NCBI RefSeq assembly: GCF_900101465.1
Contig: NZ_FMZM01000001.1
Span: 434,001 to 498,000 of the forward strand
Origin: Nocardioides lianchengensis
GTDB taxonomy: Bacteria > Actinomycetota > Actinomycetes > Propionibacteriales > Nocardioidaceae
DNA length: 64,000 nucleotides
Direction: 5' to 3'
The notes under the pieces were generated by a model. That model was not told where the DNA came from. It worked only from the letters and a program-made list of their open reading frames with translations, and made no database searches. Positions 36,803 through 45,512 of this stretch are shown here, piece after piece (positions within the stretch are counted from its first letter, which is position 1; each line of letters begins with the position of its first letter). Position numbers and translations under genes: made by a program.

Positions 36803-37656
36803 CCCGCGAGTACCTCGCGGAGTCGGTCGGCGAACGCCTCGACGTGCGGCTCGCGGTCGGAGAAGCCGTCGTGTCCGCCCGGGAAGACCACCGCCTCCCG
36901 ACCCAGCAGCTCGGCCAGCGCCTCGCTGGTCCGGCCCGTGATGTAGCCCGCGGACTCCTCGCCCACGGCCACCACGAGGCGGGTGGGCGCGGCAGAGAGT
37001 GCCGCGACGTCGGGACGGTACGCCGTGATCGCGTCCGAGACGCCCGACATCAGCGGGTCGGTGCGGGTGCCGTCGTCGCCGTCCGGCAGACCGAACGCGA
37101 CCGGGTCGGGGACCGGCTGGGCGTCGTACTCGTCGGTGAACGGGCCGCTCCACGAGGTGAGCCCGATGAACGCGGCCAGCCCGTGTCCCCAGCCGCGCTG
37201 GTGGTAGACCGCGTGCGCCGCAGCCTCGGCGGCGAACGCCCGCTCCGCGTCCGGGAGTACGGCGAGCAGCGGCGGCTCGTGCGCGACCAGCACGGTCACG
37301 TCGCGGGGGTGGGCCGCGACGAGCGCGAGCGCGCTGACCGCGCCGCCGCTGCTGGCCAGCATCTCGACCGGGCCGGCGCCGAGGGCCGCGATGACCGCGT
37401 GCTGGTCCTCGGCGTTCTGCTCGGCGGTGTTGACCAGGCTGCCGTCGGTCCGGACGCTGCGACCGAGACCGCGGGGGTCGTAGGTCACCACCGTCCGGTC
37501 GGGGAGCAGTGGGACCAGGCTGTCGAAGCCGCTCGCGTCCATGGGGGCGCCGACGCAGAACAACGGCGGTCGCCCGTCGGTCGTGGGCAGCGGCCCGTGG
37601 ACGTCGTAGGCGAGGGTGCCCGCGGGTGTCTCGAGGTGGTGGGTGGTCGTCGTCAT
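36799..37656 (-). CDS. Alpha/beta hydrolase
   Basis: 285-residue alpha/beta hydrolase fold protein. Oxyanion region FCVGAPMDASGFDSLVPLLP, YDPRGLGRS, nucleophile elbow LASSGGAVSALALVA (Ser), and late His in FPGGHDGFSD. Similar to esterases or haloalkane dehalogenase relatives; substrate unknown. Its stop codon shares the CTAG with the marR stop, so the two genes face each other with overlapping ends and no terminator between them. Confidence 0.85.
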   Translation of the reverse strand: MTTTTHHLETPAGTLAYDVHGPLPTTDGRPPLFCVGAPMDASGFDSLVPLLPDRTVVTYDPRGLGRSVRTDGSLVNTAEQNAEDQHAVIAALGAGPVEMLASSGGAVSALALVAAHPRDVTVLVAHEPPLLAVLPDAERAFAAEAAAHAVYHQRGWGHGLAAFIGLTSWSGPFTDEYDAQPVPDPVAFGLPDGDDGTRTDPLMSGVSDAITAYRPDVAALSAAPTRLVVAVGEESAGYITGRTSEALAELLGREAVVFPGGHDGFSDREPHVEAFADRLREVLAG

Positions 37657-37760
37657 GGTCTGGTCGACCTCGTCAGCAGGCCGGAGTCATCGGTGCGCAG
37701 GCGTCTCGCCTCGGCGGGGGAGCGGAGTGGGCCGAGGACGCTCGGGGCACTATGACTGCC

Positions 37761-39176
37761 ATGCATCTCGGGCGTCACCTGTTCCTGGTCCTCCTCTCCC
37801 TCGCGGTCGCGCTCGGCGTCCTGGCGGCCCCTGCGTCCGCGGCCACGCCGACCACGCTGACCGTTGCGGCGCCAGCCGCCGCGGCCGACGCGAGCACGGT
37901 CGTCGGAGTGGACCTGCGCACCTCCGCCGGCCAGCCGGTCGTCGGAGCGCCGGTCGTCCTGGAGCGTCAGGTGAAGGGGGCCTGGCAGCAGCTCGGCACG
38001 CTCACCACCGACGGGGCCGGGCACGCCCAGGTCTCGGCCCGGGTCAGCCGGACGGCGGCCGACAACGTCTTCCGGGCGTCGTACGCCGGCGACCCGACGT
38101 ACGACGCCGCCACGGGCGTCGGTGCCGCGGCGATCGCGCGGCGTGCGACCCGGGTGACCCTCGCCGGCCCGAAGCGGGTGGAGGACGGTCGCACCGTGAC
38201 GGTGCGGACCCGGTGGCTGGCCACGGACGGCACCCCGGTCGCCGCGGGTCGGGTCACCCTGCTCCGCCGGGCGCCGGGCACGAAGAGGTGGCGCCGGGTC
38301 ACCACGCTGACCACCGACGCCCAGGGCCGGGCGACCTACCGCTCGCGCCCGCGCGTCGACACCGCCTGGCTGGCCAAGGCCGCGACCAACGACTGGGTGA
38401 AGGGCGACACGAGCGCCAAGCTCCGGGTCGACAACCGTCCGCCCGGCCAGCGGGTCCGGCTGCCGAAGGGTGCCCCGCGTCCGCGCGTGAAGCTGCCCCG
38501 TCAGGCCCGGGCCGTCGGCCGGGGCGCCAATGTCTCGATCACCCCGATCTCCGACCGCGTCTGGGCGAGCATGACCGGCCGCTCGTGGCACGCCGGCTGC
38601 CCCGTCGGTCGCGGGGGGCTGCGCCTGGTCAAGGTCAACTACTGGGGCTTCGACGGCTACCGCTACCGCGGTGAGCTGGTCGCCGCGACCAGCGCGGCCG
38701 ACAACATGGCCGGCGCGCTCGCGGAGATGTACCGCCGCGGGCTGCAGATCCGCTCGATGTACCGCGTCGACCGGTTCGGCTGGTCGGGCAAGCTGCAGGG
38801 CGCCGACGACTACAAGTCGATGGCCGCCGGCAACACCTCGGCCTTCAACTGCCGCTGGGTGGTGGGTCGGCCGGGCGTGCGCTCGCCGCACACCTACGGC
38901 CGCGCGCTGGACGTCAACACCTGGGAGAACCCCTTCCGCTCCGCGAAGGGCGTGGTCCCGAATGGATGGTGGGCCGGCCGGTCGCATCCCCGCGTCGCCT
39001 GGCGCTCGCGCAACCACGTCGTCGTCACGATCATGGCGAAGCACGGCCTGCGCTGGACCTACGGCACCAGCGACAGCCAGCACTTCGACGTCGTCGGCTC
39101 GTCCCGGGTGGCCGCGCGCGCGAACCTCAGCCCCCGGGCCCTGCACCCGCAGTGCGGCGGTTTCGTCTGCGAGTAG
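37761..39176 (+). CDS. Secreted M15-type D-alanyl-D-alanine carboxypeptidase-like protein
   Basis: 471 residues. Signal peptide (MHLGRHLFLVLLSLAVALGVLAAPASA), then two beta-rich Ig-like/surface domains (about 30-225), and a C-terminal M15 (VanY-like) peptidase domain with the metal motif SPHTYGRALDVNTWENP (His and Asp) and the last ligand in TSDSQHFDVVG. It should cleave peptidoglycan stem peptides or muramyl links. Start 37761 fits CACTAT seven bases upstream; ATG 37752 is three codons longer. Confidence 0.82.
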   Translation: MHLGRHLFLVLLSLAVALGVLAAPASAATPTTLTVAAPAAAADASTVVGVDLRTSAGQPVVGAPVVLERQVKGAWQQLGTLTTDGAGHAQVSARVSRTAADNVFRASYAGDPTYDAATGVGAAAIARRATRVTLAGPKRVEDGRTVTVRTRWLATDGTPVAAGRVTLLRRAPGTKRWRRVTTLTTDAQGRATYRSRPRVDTAWLAKAATNDWVKGDTSAKLRVDNRPPGQRVRLPKGAPRPRVKLPRQARAVGRGANVSITPISDRVWASMTGRSWHAGCPVGRGGLRLVKVNYWGFDGYRYRGELVAATSAADNMAGALAEMYRRGLQIRSMYRVDRFGWSGKLQGADDYKSMAAGNTSAFNCRWVVGRPGVRSPHTYGRALDVNTWENPFRSAKGVVPNGWWAGRSHPRVAWRSRNHVVVTIMAKHGLRWTYGTSDSQHFDVVGSSRVAARANLSPRALHPQCGGFVCE

Positions 39177-39194
39177 AGGGGGATCGTGGGGCCT

Positions 39195-40205
39195 ATGCGT
39201 CGCACCCTCCTCGTCCTGACCACCTCGCTCGCCCTGACCGTCCCGGTCCTCGGCGTCGCCCCGACCTCGGCCGCGTCGTACGACGGGGCGCCGGCGGTGG
39301 AGGCGCGCGCGGACGCCGAGGCGGTGACCGGCCGGGTCACCGACGCGGCCGGGAAGCCGATCGAGGGCGTCAGCGTCTACTTCCGCACCGAGCCGGGTCG
39401 GTCCGTGCAGACCGACGCCGACGGCCGCTACGACTCACGGGACGACGAGTTCCTCGACCTGCAGCCCGGCCCCGTCCTGATCGACTTCGACAAGTGGGGC
39501 GACACCCTCGACGACCCGGTCTACTGGTCGCAGCAGGTCCAGGTGACCGTGGTCGCCGGGCAGGCGGTCCAGCGCAACGCGACGCTCGCGGTCCGGCCCA
39601 GCGCGGTGTTCACCGTCCGCGACGCGGCGGGTCGCCGAGTCGTCAACGCGCCGCTGACCATCCAGGTGCGCGACGTCGATTTCAACGGCGGGCAGTGGGG
39701 GCCGATCCAGTCGGGGCCGCACACCACCGACTCGACCGGGCGCTACCGGTTCACCGCCGGCTTCGACGAGGTCCGCTTCCAGGTGGGGCTGCCCGCCGGC
39801 CACCGGGGTGCGGAGGTCCCCGAGTGGTGGGAGAACGCCTACTCGTTCGCCACCGCGCGGTCGCTGACCTTCCCCAGCGGCGTCGCCCTGCGCCGGGACC
39901 TGTCGGTGCAGCTCGGTCCGGCGCCCCGGAAGGCGTTGAGCCCGTCGCGGCCCGTCGTCCGGGGCAAGGCCCGCGTGGGCCGCACGCTCCGCGCACGTCC
40001 CGGGACCTGGCGCCCGGCGCCGGTCCGGCTGACCTACACCTGGTTCCGCGGCGCGAAGCGGATCCCGGGCGCCACCAAGGCCACCTACCGCGTGATCCGC
40101 AAGGACGTCGGCAAGAGGATCAGCGTCCGGGTCACCGGCCGCAAGGCGGGGTACACGAGCGCGTCGCGGACCAGCGCGAAGACGATCAAGGTACGACGGC
40201 GCTAG
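39195..40205 (+). CDS. Secreted carboxypeptidase-regulatory-like domain protein
   Basis: 336 residues with signal peptide (MRRTLLVLTTSLALTVPVLGVAPTSA), a carboxypeptidase regulatory-like beta domain (VTGRVTDAAGKPIEGVSVYFRTEPG) and a second similar domain, then a C-terminal domain (PVVRGKARVGRTLRARPGTWRPAPVRLTYTWFRGAKRIPGATKATYRV) of the kind repeated in actinobacterial surface proteins. No catalytic residues; probably an adhesive or structural surface protein. 18 bases after the M15 gene. Its TAG stop forms part of the next promoter. Confidence 0.75.
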   Translation: MRRTLLVLTTSLALTVPVLGVAPTSAASYDGAPAVEARADAEAVTGRVTDAAGKPIEGVSVYFRTEPGRSVQTDADGRYDSRDDEFLDLQPGPVLIDFDKWGDTLDDPVYWSQQVQVTVVAGQAVQRNATLAVRPSAVFTVRDAAGRRVVNAPLTIQVRDVDFNGGQWGPIQSGPHTTDSTGRYRFTAGFDEVRFQVGLPAGHRGAEVPEWWENAYSFATARSLTFPSGVALRRDLSVQLGPAPRKALSPSRPVVRGKARVGRTLRARPGTWRPAPVRLTYTWFRGAKRIPGATKATYRVIRKDVGKRISVRVTGRKAGYTSASRTSAKTIKVRRR

Positions 40206-40215
40206 CGTCGCCGTC

Positions 40216-40638
40216 GTGAGCGAGGCGAGATCCTGCGTCTTCTGCGCGATCGTGGCGGGGGAGACCGAGGCCGACCGGGTCCTTGAGACCGAGGACCTGG
40301 TCGCCTTCCTCGACCAGCGGCCGGTCTTCAAGGGCCACGTCCTGCTCGTCCCGCGCGAGCACGTCGTGACGCTGCCCGACCTCCCGGCGCGTCTGCGCGA
40401 CGGCTTCCTGGCCGCCGCTCAGCGCCTCGCGACCGCCGTCGTGGACGGGCTCGGCGCGCAGGGCAGCTTCGTGGCGATGAACAACACCGTCAGCCAGTCG
40501 GTCCCGCACCTGCACCTGCACGTCGTCCCGCGCACCAAGGGCGACGGGCTCCGCGGCTTCTTCTGGCCGCGGACGTCGTACGTCGATCTCGCCGAGCGGG
40601 GGGAGTACGCCGCGCGCCTGCGAGCCGTCCTAGAGTGA
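40216..40638 (+). CDS. HIT-family hydrolase
   Basis: 140-residue histidine-triad protein with CVFCAIVAGE zinc-like N terminus and catalytic triad SVPHLHLHVVP. Family members hydrolyse nucleoside phosphoramidates or Ap4A. GTG start, leaderless: the -10 TAGCGT (40203-40208) begins with the stop codon of the upstream gene and lies seven bases before GTG. Confidence 0.88.
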   Translation: MSEARSCVFCAIVAGETEADRVLETEDLVAFLDQRPVFKGHVLLVPREHVVTLPDLPARLRDGFLAAAQRLATAVVDGLGAQGSFVAMNNTVSQSVPHLHLHVVPRTKGDGLRGFFWPRTSYVDLAERGEYAARLRAVLE

Positions 40639-40678
40639 CGGTCGTTACCGGCCAGTCACCGCCAGAGGAGCTCACACC

Positions 40679-41434
40679 ATGGGTCGTTTCGACGGACGCG
40701 TCGCAGTCATCACCGGAGCCGCGCGCGGCATCGGCTTCGGGACCGCCCAGCGGTTCTCCGAGGAGGGCGCGGCGGTGGCGATCGTCGACCTCGACGAGTC
40801 GGCGGCGGCCGAGGCCGCGGGGAAGCTGCCCGGCACGGCCGTCGGCATCGGCGCCGACGTGAGCGACAAGGCCTCCGTCGACGCCGCGATCGCGCGGGTC
40901 GTCGAGGAGCTCGGCGGGATCCACGTGCTGGTCAACAACGCCGGCGTCACCCGCGACAACCTGCTGTTCAAGATGACCGAGGTCGACTGGGACCTGGTGA
41001 TGGGCGTGCACCTCAAGGGCGCGTTCCTGATGACCCAGGCCGCTCAGAAGCACTTTGTCGAGCAGCGCTACGGCAAGGTCGTCAACACCTCCAGCACCTC
41101 CGCGCTCGGCAACCGCGGCCAGGCCAACTACTCCGCGGCCAAGATGGGCCTGCAGGGCTTCACCCGCACCCTCGGCATCGAGCTCGGCCCGTTCGGCATC
41201 AACGTCAACGCCGTCGCGCCGGGCTTCATCGCCACCGAGATGACCGACGCCACGGCCGCCCGGCTGAAGATGGACGTCGACGAGTTCCGCCGGCTCAATG
41301 CCGAGAACAACCCCGTCAAGCGCGTCGGCGAGCCCGCCGACATCGCCGCCGCGGTCACCTTCCTGGCCAGCGACGAAGCGTCGTACATCACCGGCCAGAC
41401 GCTGTACGTCGACGGCGGCGCCACGCTGGGCTAG
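40679..41434 (+). CDS. fabG: 3-oxoacyl-ACP reductase (FabG-like SDR)
   Basis: 251-residue short-chain dehydrogenase. NADP motif VITGAARGIGFGTA, NNAGVTRDN, catalytic Ser in NTSSTSAL, YSAAK (Tyr/Lys) and PGFIATEM. Closest to FabG, 3-oxoacyl-ACP/acetoacetyl-CoA reductase. ATG 40679 with AGAGGAG upstream; a TAGAGT -10 near 40630 gives a leader. No other fatty-acid synthesis gene is adjacent, so the exact substrate is open. Confidence 0.9.
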   Translation: MGRFDGRVAVITGAARGIGFGTAQRFSEEGAAVAIVDLDESAAAEAAGKLPGTAVGIGADVSDKASVDAAIARVVEELGGIHVLVNNAGVTRDNLLFKMTEVDWDLVMGVHLKGAFLMTQAAQKHFVEQRYGKVVNTSSTSALGNRGQANYSAAKMGLQGFTRTLGIELGPFGINVNAVAPGFIATEMTDATAARLKMDVDEFRRLNAENNPVKRVGEPADIAAAVTFLASDEASYITGQTLYVDGGATLG

Positions 41435-41572
41435 CCCGGACGGGACTCGCGTGTCGACGCTCTCCGGGCGTCCGTCCCTGGCGCGCCTCCCCGCTCGCGG
41501 CCCGGTCGCGCCGCACACTCGAAGTCGACCGCGTCTGTACACCTTCCCCCTCGAACGAAACGGAGCTCCCTC

Positions 41573-42592
41573 GTGCGCCGTGCCCGCGTGCTCGCCTCGA
41601 CCGTCGTCGCCGCCAGCCTCGTCCTCTCCGCGTGCGGGGGCGACGACAAGAAGTCCGACGACGAGAAGGGCCCCGGCGCCCAGGAGATCGCGGGCGGCTC
41701 CGTGCTCGACGCGACCTGGCCGCTGACCGGCCTCCCGGTGAAGGGCGAGCAGAGCGCCGCGCAGGAGCACCCGGTCATCGTGGCCAAGATCGACAACACC
41801 GCGTCGAGCTCGCCGCAGCAGGGCCTGGGCAGCGCCGACCTGGTCGTCGAGGAGCTCGTCGAGGGCGGGGTCACCCGGCTCGCGGTGATGTTCTACTCGA
41901 AGATCCCCGGCGAGGTCGGTCCGGTCCGCTCGATGCGGGCCAGCGACATCGGCATCGTGAAGCCCACCGGCGCCACCGTCGTCACCAGCGGTGCGGCCGG
42001 CGTGACCATCGGCCGGATCAACAAGGCCGGCATCAAGTTCATCCAGGAGGGCGGCCCGGGCTTCTCGCGCAACAGCTCGCGCAGCGCGCCGTACAACCTC
42101 TTCGCGAACCTGAAGCAGACCGTCAAGGCGACCGAGGTCGACGAGGCGGCCCGCCCCGACGACTACCTCCCCTGGGGCGAGGCGGCCGACCTGCCGCAGG
42201 GCCAGCCGGCGAAGACCCTGGCCGCGTCGTTCGGCAGCCACACGACCAACTGGACCTACGACGGCAAGAAGTACGTCAACGAGAACACCTTCGCCGCCGA
42301 GGGCGACGAGTTCCCGGCGGACACGGTGCTGGTGCTCCGGGTCAAGGTCGGCGACGCCGGCTACACCGACCCGGCCGGCAACCCGGTGCCCGAGACCAAG
42401 TTCGAGGGCCGGGGCCAGGCGCTGCTCTTCCACGCCGGCCGCCTGGTGCGCGGCACCTGGACCAAGAAGGGCGTGGGCGACACCGTCTCCCTGGCCACCA
42501 AGGCCGGCGAGCTCACCGTCCCCGCCGGCAAGACCTGGATCGAGCTGGTCCCGGTCGACGCCGCCAACGGCGACGTCACCGTCGGGCAGTAG
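41573..42592 (+). CDS. DUF3048-domain lipoprotein
   Basis: 339-residue lipoprotein: signal peptide with lipobox LVLSAC, acidic linker GGDDKKSDDEKGPG, then DUF3048 (PLTGLPVKGEQSAAQEHPVIVAKIDNTASSSPQQGLGSADLVVEELVEGGVTRLAVMFYSK, VGPVRSMRASDI, DGKKYVNENTF). The family is widespread in Gram-positives (YerB-like); function poorly known. GTG start with GGAG seven bases upstream. A repeat block follows directly after the TAG. Confidence 0.85.
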   Translation: MRRARVLASTVVAASLVLSACGGDDKKSDDEKGPGAQEIAGGSVLDATWPLTGLPVKGEQSAAQEHPVIVAKIDNTASSSPQQGLGSADLVVEELVEGGVTRLAVMFYSKIPGEVGPVRSMRASDIGIVKPTGATVVTSGAAGVTIGRINKAGIKFIQEGGPGFSRNSSRSAPYNLFANLKQTVKATEVDEAARPDDYLPWGEAADLPQGQPAKTLAASFGSHTTNWTYDGKKYVNENTFAAEGDEFPADTVLVLRVKVGDAGYTDPAGNPVPETKFEGRGQALLFHAGRLVRGTWTKKGVGDTVSLATKAGELTVPAGKTWIELVPVDAANGDVTVGQ

Positions 42593-42739
42593 GTCTCGAT
42601 ACGCCCGCTCGTTCCTCGCGGGCTACTCGACCACCGAAGGCCCGCGCCGTCTGCGTTCCTCGCGGGCTACTCGACCACCGAAGGCCCGCGCCGGGCTCGT
42701 TGGTCTCTCTCGCGAGCGCCAGCGAGCGTATCGAGACCC
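42593..42739. repeat. REP-like palindromic repeat block between convergent genes
   Basis: Begins GTCTCGATACGCCCGC right after the DUF3048 stop. A 46-base unit GTTCCTCGCGGGCTACTCG... ACCGAAGGCCCGCGCCG occurs twice in tandem (about 42612 and 42657), and the last part (GGTCTCTCTCGCGAGCG ... GTATCGAGACC) is the reverse of the unit at 13551. It fills the whole spacer to the tetR stop at 42743 and may serve as terminator for both. Confidence 0.75.
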
Positions 42740-42742
42740 CGA

Positions 42743-43441
42743 CTAGCTGGACTCGGAGCGGCCCGAGGGGAGCTCGACGCCGGCGTCGGCGAGGGCCTGG
42801 AAGCCCTGCAGGATGAAGGTGATCGCGGTCTCGACGCGCTCGGCGGCGGCGATCGGGTCCTCCGCGCTGGAGACCGTCTCGCCGGCCGAGGACATCGCGC
42901 CGAAGAAGATCCGCGAGAACGTCTGCAGCATGTCCTCGTCGAGCTCCCAGGTGCCGGCGGAGATGACGGAGCGGACGATCTCGAGGACGTTGGCGAACGT
43001 CGAGCGCTCCTCCTGCTCCCGGTAGCGCTCGTAGCCGAGGACCGACGGGCCCTCCTGGATCACCACCCGGCGGTAGCGCGGCTCCTGGACGACGGTCAGG
43101 AACGCCCGCAGGCCGGCCAGGGCCTTCTCCCACGGGTCCTTCTTGCCGCGCAGCGCCTTCTGGATGGCCCTCGACGCGTCGGTCTCGACCCGCTCGAAGA
43201 CCGCCTCGAAGAGGGCCTGCTTGCCGCTGAAGTGGTGGTATAGCGCGCCCTTGGTCACCCGGGCGCCGGCGACGATCGCGTCCAGCGAGGTGGCGGCGTA
43301 GCCGTGCTCGGTGAACAGGCTCTCGGCCACGTCGACCAGCGCCCGCTTGGTGGAGGCGGAGTACTGCTGCCGGCGGCTCGCGCCGGGCACCGAGACGCCG
43401 GGGACCTTCGGCACCAGCTTGGAGACGGTCGACTTCGGCAT
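42743..43441 (-). CDS. TetR-family transcriptional regulator
   Basis: 232-residue TetR protein. Helix-turn-helix LVDVAESLFTEHGYAATSLDAIVAGARVTKGALYHHFSGKQALFEAVFERVE; C-terminal ligand domain. N-terminal 20-residue extension (PKSTVSKLVPKVPGVSVPG) is unusual. Leaderless: TATGCT (43453-43448) six bases before ATG. Two palindromes ACCGTCGGT lie in its upstream spacer and the same motif occurs at the IclR promoter at 48028, so it may control more than itself. Confidence 0.88.
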   Translation of the reverse strand: MPKSTVSKLVPKVPGVSVPGASRRQQYSASTKRALVDVAESLFTEHGYAATSLDAIVAGARVTKGALYHHFSGKQALFEAVFERVETDASRAIQKALRGKKDPWEKALAGLRAFLTVVQEPRYRRVVIQEGPSVLGYERYREQEERSTFANVLEIVRSVISAGTWELDEDMLQTFSRIFFGAMSSAGETVSSAEDPIAAAERVETAITFILQGFQALADAGVELPSGRSESS

Positions 43442-43459
43442 TCCGACAGCATAGAACCG

Positions 43460-43514
43460 ACCGTCGGTACGGCGTGTTCGGCATCACGCGAACGGGGTTT
43501 GCGTACCGTCGGTA
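43460..43514. promoter_or_regulatory. Two TetR-type operators
   Basis: ACCGTCGGT at 43460-43468 and TACCGTCGGTA at 43504-43514, both odd-length palindromes with a central T. A weaker relative, TACTCACGGTA, follows at about 43536. The first overlaps the promoter of tetR, the second is nearer to the gene at 43574. The complement TACCGACGGTA recurs at 48028-48038. Confidence 0.7.
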
Positions 43515-43573
43515 TGCCTCCGTACTCTGGGTACGTACTCACGGTATGTGAGCCACCTCCCGAGGAGCCGACC

Positions 43574-44104
43574 ATGACCTGGAAGTCCCTTCCGAACCGC
43601 GGTGAGACCCTGCGCGCCGTGACCGCCGAGGCCGACCGCCGCCTCGACGGCGTCCTGCCCACCGACGTCGAGGGGGTGTCCGACACCTTCCCCGACGACC
43701 TGGCCCTGCTCGGTGCGCTCCAGCTGCGCTGGCACGCGCGCCTCTCCGGCCGGATCGAGCGCGAGCTGCTGCTCCACCAGCCGATGGACCTGGAGGCGGC
43801 GGTGGTCGCCGCGTGGCGAGCGGCCGCGGCCGACCTGCCCGGCACCCGCGCGATCATCGACCGGCACCGCGACCACCCGACCGACGAGGCGATGGCCGCC
43901 GCCGTCGCCAAGGCGACGGCCAAGGAGCACGCCATGCTCGCGGTCGCCGCCGGCCTGGCCGGCCCGCAGGACGCGGCCGCCGCGCGGATCGGTGCCCGCC
44001 TCGAGTCCGATGCGCGGGCGACGTACGTCGTGCCGCAGCGGGTGCGTGCGCCCCGGCGACGCGCGACCTTCCTCGACCGCCTGCGCTCGGTCCTCGCCGC
44101 CTGA
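43574..44104 (+). CDS. Conserved hypothetical protein
   Basis: 176-residue helical soluble protein (MTWKSLPNRGETLRAVTAEADRRLDGVLP...), rich in Ala and Arg, with a basic C terminus RVRAPRRRATFLDRLRSVLAA. No motif recognised; no signal peptide. GGAG seven bases before ATG. It is divergent from the tetR gene, and the operator pair between them suggests TetR control. Confidence 0.65.
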   Translation: MTWKSLPNRGETLRAVTAEADRRLDGVLPTDVEGVSDTFPDDLALLGALQLRWHARLSGRIERELLLHQPMDLEAAVVAAWRAAAADLPGTRAIIDRHRDHPTDEAMAAAVAKATAKEHAMLAVAAGLAGPQDAAAARIGARLESDARATYVVPQRVRAPRRRATFLDRLRSVLAA

Positions 44105-44144
44105 TCCCGGTGCCGCTCTTCCGCGGCGGTGCGAGGATGGGTCC

Positions 44145-44699
44145 ATGACCGAGCTGGGCGCGGGGATGCTGCTCGTGGCGACACCCGCCCTGGTGGACCC
44201 CAACTTCGCCGCCACCGTGGTGCTGATCCTCGACGCCGACGAGGAGGGCGCGCTCGGCGTCGTCCTCAACCGGCCGTCGCCGGTGCCGGTCTCCGAGGTG
44301 CTGATGCCCTGGGACGAGGTGGCGAGCGAGCCCGAGGTGCTCTTCCTCGGTGGCCCGGTCGGCACCGACGGCGCCCTCGCCCTCGCCCTGCTGCGTGCGG
44401 ACGAGTCGCCGGTCGGCTTCCGGAGCATCGTGGGTCGCCTCGGCCTGCTCGACCTGGACACGCCGGTCGAGCTGCTCGGGGCCGGTGTCGAGCAGCTCCG
44501 GATCTTCGCCGGGTACGCCGGTTGGGGTGCCGGCCAGCTCGAGGGCGAGATCGACGAGGGCAGTTGGTACGTCGTCGCCGCCGAGGCCCCCGACGTGTTC
44601 CGCTACGACCCCGTCGACCTCTGGCGCGACGTGCTCCGCCGCCAGCCCGGCGACCTGGCCATGCACTCCACCCGGCCGAGCGACCCCGACCTCAACTGA
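44145..44699 (+). CDS. YqgE/AlgH family protein
   Basis: 184-residue UPF0301 (YqgE/AlgH) protein; family stretches are GMLLVATPALVDPNFAATVVLILDADEEGALGVVLNRPS, LFLGGPVGTDGALAL and RIFAGYAGWGAGQLEGEIDEGSWYVV. Biochemical role unknown; AlgH is named for alginate regulation in Pseudomonas. GAGGAT six bases before ATG. Ends eight bases inside the facing map gene. Confidence 0.9.
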   Translation: MTELGAGMLLVATPALVDPNFAATVVLILDADEEGALGVVLNRPSPVPVSEVLMPWDEVASEPEVLFLGGPVGTDGALALALLRADESPVGFRSIVGRLGLLDLDTPVELLGAGVEQLRIFAGYAGWGAGQLEGEIDEGSWYVVAAEAPDVFRYDPVDLWRDVLRRQPGDLAMHSTRPSDPDLN

Positions 44700-45483
44700 G
44701 GGGCGAGAGGCCCCGGGTTGGCAGGGTCAGGATCTCGGCGCCGTCCTCGGTGATGGCGATGGTGTGCTCGCTGTGCGCGGTCCGGCAGCCGGTCGCGCTG
44801 CGCAGCGTCCAGCCGTCTGGATCGGTGACCAGCTGGTCGGTGTCGGTCATCACCCAGGGCTCCAGGGCCAGCAGTAGGCCCGGGCGGAGCCGGAATCCGC
44901 GTCCGGGGCGGCCGGTGTTGGCGACGTGCGGGTCCTGGTGCATGGTCGAGCCGATGCCATGCCCGCCGTACTCGGTGTTGACGGCGTAGCCGGCCTCGGC
45001 GAGGACCGTGCCGATGGCGTGGGAGAGGTCGCCGACGCGGGCCCCGGGACCGGCGGCGGCGATGCCGGCGGCCAGGGCGCGCTCGGTCGTCCGGATGAGC
45101 CGCAGGCTCTCGTCGGCCCGGGCGGTGCCGACCACGAAGCTGATCGCGGCGTCGGCGGCGACCCCGTCGAGGACGACCGCGAGGTCGAGGGTGAGCAGGT
45201 CGCCGTCGGCGAGGGTGCGGTCGTGGGGTCGTCCGTGCAGGACGGCGTCGTTCACGGCGGTGCAGACGTGGTGGCCGAAGGGTCCGCGCCCGAAGGAGGG
45301 GGCGTAGTCGACGTAGCAGGACTGGGCGCCCGCCTCGTCGATCAGCCGCGCGGCCCACCGGTCGAGGTCGAGCAGGTTCGTGCCGACCGTCGCCTGGGCC
45401 CGGAGGTCCTGCAGGACGTCGGCGACGAGGGTGCCGGTCGCGCGGGCGCGCTGCACCTTCGCGGGGCTCAGGATCTCGATCAC
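44692..45483 (-). CDS. map: Type I methionine aminopeptidase
   Basis: 263-residue metalloprotease removing N-terminal Met. Metal ligands D100 and D111 (LTLDLAVVLDGVAADAA), H175 (GGHGIG), E208 (LEPWV) and E239 (HSEHT) with H83 near the substrate site are all present. No N-terminal zinc-finger or SH3-binding extension. GTG start with GAGAGG. It is divergent from an XRE gene with 14-bp iterons; a second map copy, as in many actinobacteria, is probably elsewhere. Confidence 0.93.
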   Translation of the reverse strand: MIEILSPAKVQRARATGTLVADVLQDLRAQATVGTNLLDLDRWAARLIDEAGAQSCYVDYAPSFGRGPFGHHVCTAVNDAVLHGRPHDRTLADGDLLTLDLAVVLDGVAADAAISFVVGTARADESLRLIRTTERALAAGIAAAGPGARVGDLSHAIGTVLAEAGYAVNTEYGGHGIGSTMHQDPHVANTGRPGRGFRLRPGLLLALEPWVMTDTDQLVTDPDGWTLRSATGCRTAHSEHTIAITEDGAEILTLPTRGLSPLS

Positions 45484-45512
45484 GGGGTCGCCTCTCGCGT
45501 GTGTCCAATAAC

